Source: Flavobacteriaceae bacterium UBA3440 (GTDB lineage Bacteria > Bacteroidota > Bacteroidia > Flavobacteriales > Flavobacteriaceae). Taken from it: a DNA stretch of 41,543 bases. Positions 32,709 to 40,448 of this stretch are shown one piece after another; position 1 is the first letter of the stretch; each line of letters opens with the position of its first letter. The DNA lies in assembly GCA_002378585.1 (NCBI GenBank), contig DFSJ01000072.1:1-41543 (forward strand), in the 5' to 3' direction. A program made the position numbers and the translations under genes. Below the pieces are notes generated by a model. The model saw nothing but the letters and a program-made list of their open reading frames with translations. It had not been told where the DNA came from and made no database searches.

Positions 32709-33816
32709 ATGGTTACCACAGAGATCACCCAAGATCTGATTAAACGCCTCGGTGCGTTAAGGAGGTATCTTTGACATCGATCAGAAAAGAATACAACTGA
32801 TCAACGAAGAAGAAAAAGCTGCAGCACCTGACTTTTGGGACAACCCAAGAAAAGCCCAGGAGCAGATGAAATTTATCCAGTCCATAAAGTCTTGGGTCAC
32901 CGATTATGATTTAGCTGCCCAAAAAGTAGCTGACGTTGAAGTATACCTGGAATTTTATAAAGAGGGGGCCATTTCCGAACAAGAGCTCGAGGGTGCGGCG
33001 CAACAAGCGACGGAACAAATCGAGGCACTCGAGTTTAAAAACATGCTGTCGGCTGAGGCAGATGAGTTTGACGCAGTACTGCAAATCACCGCAGGCGCTG
33101 GAGGCACAGAGAGCTGTGACTGGGCATCTATGCTCATGCGCATGTACCTGATGTGGGCCGAAAAAAGAGGCTATAAAATAAAAGAACTCAACTTCCAAGA
33201 GGGCGAAGTTGCTGGTGTAAAAACGGTGACTCTCGGTATTGAAGGGGCATTTGCCTTCGGATGGCTCAAAGGAGAAAATGGAGTGCACCGATTGGTGCGT
33301 ATTTCCCCCTTTGACTCTAATGCCAAGCGCCACACCTCATTTGCTTCAGTATATGTCTATCCCATGGTTGACGACACCATAGAAATTGAAATTAATCCGG
33401 CTGATATCTCCTGGCAATTTGCCCGATCAGGAGGTGCGGGTGGTCAAAATGTCAACAAGGTGGAGACCAAAGCGATTCTAACCCACCACCCAACGGGGAT
33501 TGTCATCCACAACTCTGAAACGAGGTCCCAGCTAGACAATAGAGAAAATGCCATGCGTTTACTTAAATCACAGCTGTATGAAATTGAGTTGCGCAAACGC
33601 ATGGAAGCACAAAACGAAATTGAGGCATCAAAAATGAAAATTGAATGGGGTTCTCAGATTAGAAACTATGTCATGCATCCCTATCAACTGGTCAAGGACG
33701 TGAGAACGGGGGTAGAAACCGTTGAAGTTACCGATGTAATGAATGGTTCACTGGATCCATTTTTAAAAGGTTTCCTGATGCTTCATGGGCAGAATACGGA
33801 GCCTGACTCTATTTAA
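32709..33816 (+). CDS. prfB: Peptide chain release factor 2, with programmed +1 frameshift
   Basis: Class-I release factor for UGA and UAA stops. It is encoded in two frames: ATG 32709 to CTT at 32769-32771 (21 codons, [20 protein letters not shown] then Leu), then an in-frame TGA at 32772-32774. Reading resumes in the +1 frame with GAC at 32773 and continues to the stop at 33814-33816. The joined product is 368 residues (E. coli 365). The RF2 recognition tripeptide SPF is at 199-201 and the catalytic GGQ at 244-246 ([14 protein letters not shown]). A conventional annotation would start at the ATG 32866 and lose about 50 residues. The coding region is join(32709..32771,32773..33816). Confidence 0.96.
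32760..32775 (+). promoter_or_regulatory. RF2 +1 recoding site: AGGAGG-TAT-CTT-TGA-C
   Basis: The Shine-Dalgarno-like AGGAGG (32760-32765) is followed by TAT, the slippery CTT and the TGA stop with C as next base. Spacing is identical to the E. coli site (AGGGGG TAT CTT TGA C). The site autoregulates prfB: when RF2 is scarce, the ribosome slips +1 on CUU instead of terminating at UGA. Confidence 0.93.
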
Positions 33817-33877
33817 CATTTATTTAGCAAATTTGACTTAAACCAATTTGGATATATACCATCTAAACTATTTGTCT

Positions 33878-34354
33878 ATGAATCGATTTTTACTCCCTTT
33901 TTTGACCGCTCTAGCCTTATTCATCACTGGGGCTGCTCAAGCACAGTTTGGCTATGGCAATGGATATGGCGGTAATAGAGACGCTTATGGGCGCAGAATT
34001 TCTGCCATCCCCAATAATCCAGCTCCAGAGCCAGAACCAGAAAATTTAACTGCTGAACAACTTGTAGAACAACAACTTCCTGCATTTCAGGCAGCCTTGG
34101 AGCTCAATGACTTTGAATTGGCTGTGTTGCAATCTGTACTGACAAGACATGTACAAAAACGTATTGAAACTCAATTGCTCAAATTAAGCCCTGAAAAAAC
34201 TATGGAAGCCATGGAAGCTATTCAGAAAAGCCAAGACGATGAACTGGCCCAAGGATTGCCCCCTGAGAAGTACGAAAAGTATTTAGCGCTCCAAGAAGAG
34301 GGATTTAGCCGCATCGAGAAAAAGAACAAACAAAAAAAGAAAAAGAAAACCTAA
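33878..34354 (+). CDS. Secreted small helical protein upstream of a TonB-dependent receptor
   Basis: 158 residues; I do not recognise the family with certainty. The signal peptide MNRFLLPFLTALALFITG ends at AQAQ. The mature protein starts with a Gly/Tyr-rich stretch FGYGNGYGGNRDAYGRR (24-40) and a PEPEPE linker. An amphipathic helical part follows (LTAEQ at 57-61, KLSPEKTMEAMEAIQKS, then LPPEKYEKYLALQEEGF). The end is a Lys-rich tail KKNKQKKKKKT. The LTxEQ-like helices recall Spy/DUF4890 periplasmic proteins. Its stop is immediately followed by the receptor ATG (TAAATG), so they are coupled. ATG 33878 gives the signal peptide; the frame opens 30 bases earlier. Confidence 0.72.
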   Translation: MNRFLLPFLTALALFITGAAQAQFGYGNGYGGNRDAYGRRISAIPNNPAPEPEPENLTAEQLVEQQLPAFQAALELNDFELAVLQSVLTRHVQKRIETQLLKLSPEKTMEAMEAIQKSQDDELAQGLPPEKYEKYLALQEEGFSRIEKKNKQKKKKKT

Positions 34355-36880
34355 ATGAATAAACTTAGCGCTTTGTGGATGCTGTTATTGATCACGTCAA
34401 TCAGCTGGGCACAGAACCCAAACAGCAAAACAGTAACACTCAAAGGTCGTATTCTTGAACAAAGCAGTGATTTGCCCCTGGAATACGCCACATATGTACT
34501 ACAAAAAAGCGCTGACCAAAGCATGGTAACTGGTGGGATCACCGACGAACAAGGCCGTTTTCAGGTAGATATTCCCGCTGGAAATTACGATGTGGTTTTT
34601 GAGTTTATTTCGTACACTACCGTTCGGTTATCTAACCAAAACATCACCCAAAACACCGATTTGGGAGATGTGCGCATGTCAGCGGATGTATCCCAGCTCG
34701 ATGAGGTTGAATTGATTGCGGAACGAAGCACCGTCGAACTTAGACTAGATAAGAAAATCTATAATGTCGGCAAAGACATGACGGTTAAAGGAGGTTCAGT
34801 GACTGATGTACTCGACAACGTGCCCTCTGTGTCTGTTGATGTTGAAGGAGGCATTTCATTGCGCGGAAATGAAAGTGTGCGCATTTTGATTAATGGAAAA
34901 CCTTCTGCCTTGTCGGGTTTTAGCAATGATGCACTTAGATTACTACCTGCCGAAGCTATCGAAAAAGTAGAGGTGATCACGAATCCTTCCTCCAGATATG
35001 ATGCGGAGGGAACAGCCGGGATTATCAACATCATTTTGAGACAAAACAAAACCACAGGTATTAATGGAACAACCAACCTCACATTGGGCGACCCAAAAAA
35101 TGAAGCAGGAAGCTTAGGATTGAACCTGAGACAAAACAAATTCAACCTTTTTTCCAATTGGACCTACCGAAACCAAGAAGGACCGGGTAATTCGCTATAT
35201 GACCAAATAAACTACAACGATGACGGCAGTATTCGCGGTTTTCAAAACGAAAAAAGAAACAACGTTCGAGCGGGGACAAATGCCAACGCTAACGTCGGAA
35301 TCGAATACTTCATCAACCCAACCACCAGCATCACTAATTCAACTGTTTTTGGCTACTCCGAAGGAGATAATACAACAAACATCGATTTTGTCAACTCAAA
35401 TCCACAGGGGCTACCTTTGGTGAACAGAGTGCGTAATACGCTTCAACTGGAGCAACAAAGACAATTTGAATATTCATTAAACTTGACCAAAAAGTTTGAA
35501 AAACCTGGTCATGAACTTCGAGTTGATTATCAGTATTCTGAGTCTGAAGGATCCGATGATTCGGTCATTGAGGAAACCTTGATCAGTGAAACTGCTTCGG
35601 ATGTTCCCACTGAAAAAACAGTAAATCAAGAAGATCAAAGAAGGGCATTATATCAATTTAATTATGTGTTACCGCTGGGTTCAGCAGGTCAATCTCAGTT
35701 TGAACTAGGGTATCGAGGAGGTTATGTCAACCAAACAACCGCATTTATTGCTGGAAGTTTTGATCCCTTAGGTACGTTTATCAACAACGCTAATTTTTCA
35801 AACACCCTTGAATACCGCGAATGGATTCAAGCCGCCTACACTCAATTGGGCACCAAATGGGAACGCTTCAATCTGTTAGGTGGATTGCGTATGGAACACA
35901 CAGACATTGACATCAACCTACTGGAAACACAAGATTTAACCAACAAACAATACATCAATTGGTTTCCTTCTTTATTTGTTGGATATTCCCTCAATGAGGA
36001 AGATCAAATCACGTTGAGCTACAGCAAAAGATTGAGAAGACCTTGGTCGCGATTTATCAATCCATTTCCTTCCAGATCGAGCAACACCAACCTATTCCAG
36101 GGAAATCCTGACCTAGACCCAACCTTCACCGATGCCTATGATCTAGGCATGATCAACCAAAGAGAAAAATTCACGTTCAACACTTCCTTGTACTACAACA
36201 GAAGTACAGGTGTCTTCCAATTCATTACCCAAGAAACAGGAGAACTGATTGAGATCCAAAATCCCAATGACCCCAACACGCCTATTTTGGTGCCTGTTCA
36301 GCTGAGACAACCTATTAATTTATCCACAGAAGACCGCTATGGATTTGAGTTTAACACCACATTTACCCCAGTGCGTAATTGGCGTTTTTCCTGGGGAATT
36401 AATCTATTTCAACGCTCATTGGTCGGAAGCTATACCTACATCAATAGCTTGAATCAAAACATCACACAAGTGTTTGACAACGACAACTTCAGTTGGCAGA
36501 GCAACCTGAACGCTAAAATAGTTTTGCCTAAGGAAATTAACTTTCAAACTAATGTTCGTTACCAAGGCAGAAGTCAAGATGCCCAATCGATTAATCGCGG
36601 AATAGCCTCAGCTAACTTAGCGATGAGCAAAGAGATTCTCGATAAAAAAGGCACTCTAGCCCTGAATGTAAGCGATTTATTTAACTCCAGAAAAAGAATC
36701 AGTGATACCAGAACACTCAATGTTCAAACCTACAGCGAAAATCAGTGGAGGCAAAGACAAGTCAATGTAAACTTCACGTACCGATTCAATCAATCATTGA
36801 AAGATCAACGTGGTCGCCGACAAAATGGTGGCTATGGAGATGGGCCAGGTGGAGATATGGATATGGAGTTTGGTGGCTAA
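34355..36880 (+). CDS. TonB-dependent receptor-like outer-membrane protein (PF14905 barrel)
   Basis: 841-residue outer-membrane protein. The signal peptide is residues 1-19 (ends SWAQ). A carboxypeptidase-D regulatory-like domain (about 27-108) is followed by a plug-like domain with VTDVLDNVPSVSVDVEGGI and RGNESVRILINGKPSAL (about 135-230), then a barrel of the 'outer membrane beta-barrel family' (PF14905). This is not SusC: there is no SusD gene and the plug lacks the SusC-type motif. The C-terminus carries a Gly/Asp tail (RRQNGGYGDGPGGDMDMEFG) beyond the last strand. The substrate is unknown. A strong hairpin terminator follows. Confidence 0.9.
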   Translation: MNKLSALWMLLLITSISWAQNPNSKTVTLKGRILEQSSDLPLEYATYVLQKSADQSMVTGGITDEQGRFQVDIPAGNYDVVFEFISYTTVRLSNQNITQNTDLGDVRMSADVSQLDEVELIAERSTVELRLDKKIYNVGKDMTVKGGSVTDVLDNVPSVSVDVEGGISLRGNESVRILINGKPSALSGFSNDALRLLPAEAIEKVEVITNPSSRYDAEGTAGIINIILRQNKTTGINGTTNLTLGDPKNEAGSLGLNLRQNKFNLFSNWTYRNQEGPGNSLYDQINYNDDGSIRGFQNEKRNNVRAGTNANANVGIEYFINPTTSITNSTVFGYSEGDNTTNIDFVNSNPQGLPLVNRVRNTLQLEQQRQFEYSLNLTKKFEKPGHELRVDYQYSESEGSDDSVIEETLISETASDVPTEKTVNQEDQRRALYQFNYVLPLGSAGQSQFELGYRGGYVNQTTAFIAGSFDPLGTFINNANFSNTLEYREWIQAAYTQLGTKWERFNLLGGLRMEHTDIDINLLETQDLTNKQYINWFPSLFVGYSLNEEDQITLSYSKRLRRPWSRFINPFPSRSSNTNLFQGNPDLDPTFTDAYDLGMINQREKFTFNTSLYYNRSTGVFQFITQETGELIEIQNPNDPNTPILVPVQLRQPINLSTEDRYGFEFNTTFTPVRNWRFSWGINLFQRSLVGSYTYINSLNQNITQVFDNDNFSWQSNLNAKIVLPKEINFQTNVRYQGRSQDAQSINRGIASANLAMSKEILDKKGTLALNVSDLFNSRKRISDTRTLNVQTYSENQWRQRQVNVNFTYRFNQSLKDQRGRRQNGGYGDGPGGDMDMEFGG

Positions 36881-36896
36881 TCCAGGAGCACAACGT

Positions 36897-36930
36897 AAAA
36901 AGGCGCCCAATAGGCGCCTTTTTTATTTTT
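36897..36930. terminator. Bidirectional intrinsic terminator
   Basis: GGCGCC (36902-36907), loop CAATA, GGCGCC (36913-36918), flanked by A5 on the left and a T-rich run on the right that extend the stem. It serves the receptor gene on the plus strand and the 56-residue gene on the minus strand. Confidence 0.88.
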
Positions 36931-36943
36931 AAGGGGTGGGTCT

Positions 36944-37114
36944 TTAAGACTGGTTAGCCTTCTTGGCCGCTTTGATTTCTTTGAGACGTTCAATCAATGA
37001 ACCACCAATCCAATAAGGAACAACAAAGGTGATTAAGAAGATTAACAACCAAAATCCAATAGTTACAATGGTTAGGAATGCGATAAAGCCAAGGTATTGG
37101 TCGAACTGGAACAT
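36944..37114 (-). CDS. Small single-pass membrane protein, 56 residues
   Basis: Unrecognised small protein: MFQFDQYLGF, one long hydrophobic segment (about 8-36), then IGGSLIERLKEIKAAKKANQS, a basic amphipathic cytosolic tail. It has a good promoter (37134-37166) about 20 bases upstream of the chosen ATG and a shared terminator just past its stop, so it looks like a real monocistronic gene. The frame is open to 37159, but that would include the promoter. Function unknown. Confidence 0.62.
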   Translation of the reverse strand: MFQFDQYLGFIAFLTIVTIGFWLLIFLITFVVPYWIGGSLIERLKEIKAAKKANQS

Positions 37115-37133
37115 AGTCAATTGTTTACTGGTA

Positions 37134-37166
37134 CAAATATAGTTTAGATTATTTGTCACTCACAAA
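37134..37166 (-). promoter_or_regulatory. Bacteroidota promoter, TTTG-N21-TATATTTG
   Basis: On the minus strand TTTG (37166-37163), a 21-base spacer and TATATTTG (37141-37134) match the consensus. It drives the 56-residue membrane protein gene. Confidence 0.58.
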
Positions 37167-37204
37167 TCCAAGGTAAAAAAAATAGAACTTTTTGGCCAAT
37201 CCCC

Positions 37205-37212
37205 TACCTTTG
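37205..37212 (+). promoter_or_regulatory. Candidate -7 box for fumC
   Basis: TACCTTTG fits TAnnTTTG, 23 bases upstream of the fumC ATG. A TTTTTG lies only about 10 bases upstream, too near to be a standard -33. Confidence 0.43.
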
Positions 37213-37235
37213 TCACCAGCAATTTAATCACTACC

Positions 37236-38636
37236 ATGAAATACAGAATAGAAAAAGACACCATGGGGCCCGTTGAGGTACCCAACGATGTTTACTGGGG
37301 TGCCCAAACAGAGAGATCCAGAAACAATTTTAAAATCGGTCCATCCGCTTCCATGCCTCAGGACATTATTTATGGATTTGCCTACCTAAAAAAAGCCGCT
37401 GCCTATGCCAATTGTGATTTAGGCGTTTTAGAGGGGGCAAAAAGAGACTTAATCGCTCAAGTCTGTGATGAAATCCTCACAGGATCCCTCGACGATCAGT
37501 TCCCTTTGGTGATCTGGCAGACAGGGTCTGGCACCCAAAGCAACATGAACGTCAATGAAGTGATCGCTCACAGAGCCCAAGTTCTTGCTGGAAAAAAAAT
37601 AGGAGAAGATGAAAAGGTAATTCAACCCAACGACGACGTTAACAAATCACAGTCCTCTAACGATACATTTCCCACAGGCATGCACATCGCAGCCTACAAA
37701 AAAGTAGTTGAAGTGACCCTTCCTGGTGTTCAAAAACTAAGGGATACACTAGCGGCAAAAGCCGCTGAGTTCAAAGACGTGGTGAAAATCGGAAGAACCC
37801 ACCTGATGGATGCTACCCCACTAACTTTGGGGCAAGAATTCTCAGGTTATGTGGCTCAACTAGACCATGGCATGAATGCTTTGCGCCATACGTTAAGCCA
37901 TTTAAGCGAATTAGCTTTGGGCGGTACCGCCGTGGGTACTGGACTGAACACACCTCGTGGATATGATGTGTTAGTCGCCCAATACATCGCTCAATTTACC
38001 GGTCATCCATTTGTTACCGCGCCCAATAAATTTGAAGCTTTAGCGGCCCATGACGCGTTGGTAGAGAGCCATGGCGCATTAAAACAACTAGCCGTATCTC
38101 TAAACAAAATCGCCCATGATATAAGAATGATGGCCTCAGGGCCTCGATCTGGTATTGGGGAACTGATTATCCCTGCCAATGAACCTGGTAGCTCCATTAT
38201 GCCCGGAAAAGTAAATCCCACACAAGCTGAAGCGCTCACCATGGTATGTGCACAAGTCATCGGAAATGATGTGGCCATCACATTTGGTGGAGCCCAAGGA
38301 CATTTTGAACTCAATGTATTTAAGCCGATGATGGCTGCAAACTTTTTGCAATCCGCTCAATTACTGGGTGAGGCGTGTATCAGTTTTGACGAGCACTGCG
38401 CACAAGGCATTGAACCCAACACACCAGTGATTCAGCAATTGCTCAATAATTCATTGATGTTGGTCACCGCTTTAAATCCAAAAATCGGGTATTATAAGGC
38501 GGCTGAAATTGCCAATGCAGCGCATCAAAATGGAACGACGCTGAAACAAGAAGCCGTTCGTTTGGGATACGTTACTGAAGAAGAATACGACCAATGGGTT
38601 AACCCTGCGGATATGATCGGAAGTTTAAAAGACTAA
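37236..38636 (+). CDS. fumC: Class II fumarate hydratase
   Basis: 466-residue homotetrameric, iron-independent fumarase of the citric-acid cycle, interconverting fumarate and malate. The N-terminus [20 protein letters not shown] is diagnostic of FumC (aspartase differs). [14 protein letters not shown]189 in [10 protein letters not shown] and the flexible signature loop [10 protein letters not shown] (318-327) with the catalytic Ser are intact. The length is typical (about 465). It is monocistronic, with its own -7 box and a hairpin terminator after the stop. Confidence 0.96.
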   Translation: MKYRIEKDTMGPVEVPNDVYWGAQTERSRNNFKIGPSASMPQDIIYGFAYLKKAAAYANCDLGVLEGAKRDLIAQVCDEILTGSLDDQFPLVIWQTGSGTQSNMNVNEVIAHRAQVLAGKKIGEDEKVIQPNDDVNKSQSSNDTFPTGMHIAAYKKVVEVTLPGVQKLRDTLAAKAAEFKDVVKIGRTHLMDATPLTLGQEFSGYVAQLDHGMNALRHTLSHLSELALGGTAVGTGLNTPRGYDVLVAQYIAQFTGHPFVTAPNKFEALAAHDALVESHGALKQLAVSLNKIAHDIRMMASGPRSGIGELIIPANEPGSSIMPGKVNPTQAEALTMVCAQVIGNDVAITFGGAQGHFELNVFKPMMAANFLQSAQLLGEACISFDEHCAQGIEPNTPVIQQLLNNSLMLVTALNPKIGYYKAAEIANAAHQNGTTLKQEAVRLGYVTEEEYDQWVNPADMIGSLKD

Positions 38637-38651
38637 TACACCTAGGACAAA

Positions 38652-38690
38652 AAAAGAGCGGCCAAGCTGATGCTTGGGCCGCTCTTTTAT
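38652..38690. terminator. Bidirectional intrinsic terminator between fumC and the coiled-coil gene
   Basis: AAAGAGCGGCC-AAGC, loop TGAT, GCTTG-GGCCGCTCTTTT: a GC-rich stem with one bulged base and a T-run on both strands. It separates convergent genes 68 bases apart. Confidence 0.88.
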
Positions 38691-38704
38691 AGTAAACAGA
38701 TAGC

Positions 38705-39577
38705 TTATTTCAAAACTACTGTTGAGCTAGACAACAAACGCAGTTGGTTGTCATAAACCTGAACAGAGTATGACCCTGGGGTAAATGAAGCACCTTTGAT
38801 GTAATCGCATACATCGATGGATTGGTTCTCATACAAGAAGGTAGTTGATTTGCTGTAAGACAAAGAAGCCCCACCTACGGTAACAGATTCACCTGCACCT
38901 AGAAGAGCGCCTTGTGGATTTTTTACCTCGATATAAAAAGTTCTATTACCAGAGGCAGCAATAGCATTTTCAGCCACGTTGTAGCATACTTGGAAGGCAT
39001 CAACAGGATTGGCACGCTTACGGGTAACAAAAGAACCGTTGGATTTTTCTTTAACACCAGCAATCTGGACTGAGGTAAGAATCAAAGCAGCTCCTTTTTC
39101 TACAGTGGCATTAAGGTCGTTGTTTTTGCTTACTAGCTCCTTGTTCACAGTAGTTTGTACTTCAAGGGCTGCATAGGTTTCATCGCGCTCTTTAGTCAAT
39201 TGAGCGTTAGCGGCTTCCAATTCAGCAATGCGGTTTTTTAAAGCATCGCTTTGTTTTTGCAAGCTGTAAAAACGAGCTCTGAATTTGCTTAAAGTCGCAA
39301 TATCCGCGTTAAGGCCGCTGATTGAATCTAAAAACTGAGCTACCTCAGCTTTAGCTGCGGTAAGGGCTTGATTCACTTCTTCGTTTTGAGTAACTACTCC
39401 GTCGTACTCAGCTTGTAGTTGAGTAAGATCTTGAATAACTAATTCTTTTTCTTGAGTCAAAGCAGCTTCTGTGTTTTGCTTCATGACAAAAAGTGCGATG
39501 GCTAATACAGCAGTGATGGCCAATAAAACCGATAAAATCGCTACTGATTTTTTTGAATTGTTTTCTGATTGTGACAT
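38705..39577 (-). CDS. Membrane-anchored coiled-coil protein with C-terminal Ig-like domain
   Basis: 290 residues. A polar N-terminus (MSQSENNSKK), one membrane helix (about 11-32), and a long heptad-rich coiled coil (about 38-160, with KNRIAELEAANAQL and similar). A beta-rich C-terminal domain (about 165-290) has two cysteines, in FQVCYN and IDVCDY, that could form a disulfide outside the inner membrane. I recall similar Flavobacteriia proteins labelled 'chromosome partitioning protein ParA', but no Walker motif is present, so that name is not supported. The function is unknown; a periplasmic or envelope-spanning scaffold is plausible. Confidence 0.8.
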   Translation of the reverse strand: MSQSENNSKKSVAILSVLLAITAVLAIALFVMKQNTEAALTQEKELVIQDLTQLQAEYDGVVTQNEEVNQALTAAKAEVAQFLDSISGLNADIATLSKFRARFYSLQKQSDALKNRIAELEAANAQLTKERDETYAALEVQTTVNKELVSKNNDLNATVEKGAALILTSVQIAGVKEKSNGSFVTRKRANPVDAFQVCYNVAENAIAASGNRTFYIEVKNPQGALLGAGESVTVGGASLSYSKSTTFLYENQSIDVCDYIKGASFTPGSYSVQVYDNQLRLLSSSTVVLK

Positions 39578-39604
39578 AATTAGAAATTGTTGGTTATGTA
39601 TTGA

Positions 39605-39621
39605 AAGGGAACTTTTCCCTT
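39605..39621. repeat. Perfect inverted repeat in the leader of the coiled-coil gene
   Basis: AAGGGAA-CTT-TTCCCTT, 7-base arms with a 3-base loop, between the -7 box (39632-39639) and the ATG (39577). It could be an operator or an mRNA hairpin in the leader. Confidence 0.5.
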
Positions 39622-39631
39622 AAAAACACGG

Positions 39632-39639
39632 CAAAATTA
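39632..39639 (-). promoter_or_regulatory. Candidate -7 box for the coiled-coil gene
   Basis: TAATTTTG on the minus strand fits TAnnTTTG, giving a leader of about 45-50 bases that contains the inverted repeat at 39605-39621. No spaced -33 TTG was found. Confidence 0.4.
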
Positions 39640-39697
39640 AGTTTTTATAGCATAAAATCCTATATATTTAGTGGTAAACGGGTTAACTATCAAGGAT

Positions 39698-40447
39698 ATG
39701 ACACATTTGAAGTGGATTAATAGTGGAATTTTAACACTTATTGGATTGTTAATGAACACTTTACCAGCAATAGGTCAAACTTCCTGGTCATTGGGTCAAC
39801 AAGAAATTAAACCAGTGGAACACGCCTCATTTTCACTGCACACACAAAATCAAACCGTTTTAGTGGACCCGGTGGGTGAGCCAAAAAGGTACCCCAAAAA
39901 TCCAACCCTTATACTCATTACTGATGTTCATGGAGATCACTTTCAATCAGAAACTCTAGTTGGTGTGGTGGGTGAACAGTCTCGCATTTTGGCCCCCAAA
40001 GCGGTGTATGATTTGATGCCTGAATCACTACAAGCCATCACTAAAATTATGGCCAATGGGGAAACCTTAATCACCAATGGTCTGGAAATAACGGCTATCC
40101 CCATGTATAATCTCAGAACTGAGGCAGTGAACTTCCATACTAAAGGAAGGGGAAATGGCTACGTGCTCCACATGGACGGGCAACGTTGGTATATTTCAGG
40201 GGATACTGAGGATATTCCTGAGATGAGGCAGCTAAAAAATATAGATGTAGCGGTTTTGTGCATGAATCTACCTTATACCATGACCGTAGAAGCTGCATCT
40301 AGTGCCATCAAGGAATTTAAACCCAAACATGTTTTGCCCTATCACTTCCGAGGAAAACCTGTTTGGGAAGATCCCAAAAAAATTGCGGGCCTCGTTCAAG
40401 ACCCGCAAATTGATGTGGTTATTTTGGATTGGTATCCGAATAACTAG
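39698..40447 (+). CDS. Secreted MBL-fold metal-dependent hydrolase (UlaG-like)
   Basis: 249 residues. The N-terminal hydrophobic stretch (about 9-26, ending PAIGQ) looks like a signal peptide, which is unusual for UlaG-like proteins. The metal motif reads TDVHGDHF (75-82): the first His of HxHxDH is Asp (D76), while H78, D80 and H81 are kept. YISGDTEDIPEM supplies the bridging Asp and VLPYHFRG the last His. I recall the DxHGDH form from other Bacteroidota relatives. The substrate is unknown. ATG 39698 is preferred over an in-frame GTG at 39671. The stop is 1 base from the stop of the convergent ettA gene. Confidence 0.82.
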   Translation: MTHLKWINSGILTLIGLLMNTLPAIGQTSWSLGQQEIKPVEHASFSLHTQNQTVLVDPVGEPKRYPKNPTLILITDVHGDHFQSETLVGVVGEQSRILAPKAVYDLMPESLQAITKIMANGETLITNGLEITAIPMYNLRTEAVNFHTKGRGNGYVLHMDGQRWYISGDTEDIPEMRQLKNIDVAVLCMNLPYTMTVEAASSAIKEFKPKHVLPYHFRGKPVWEDPKKIAGLVQDPQIDVVILDWYPNN

Positions 40448-40448
40448 A

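Noticed and set aside
32911..33333. 140-residue minus-strand frame inside prfB
   Set aside because: Antisense shadow of a conserved release-factor gene; no start or promoter context.
32866..33816. prfB as a simple 316-residue gene starting at ATG 32866
   Set aside because: The upstream sequence encodes the RF2 N-terminus and a textbook frameshift site, so the gene begins at 32709.
34759..35157. 132-residue minus-strand frame inside the TonB-dependent receptor
   Set aside because: Antisense to the conserved plug region; low-complexity Ser/Pro-rich translation typical of a shadow frame.
34355..36880. SusC/SusD polysaccharide-utilisation locus
   Set aside because: No SusD-like lipoprotein and no glycoside hydrolases nearby; the receptor is of the PF14905 type.
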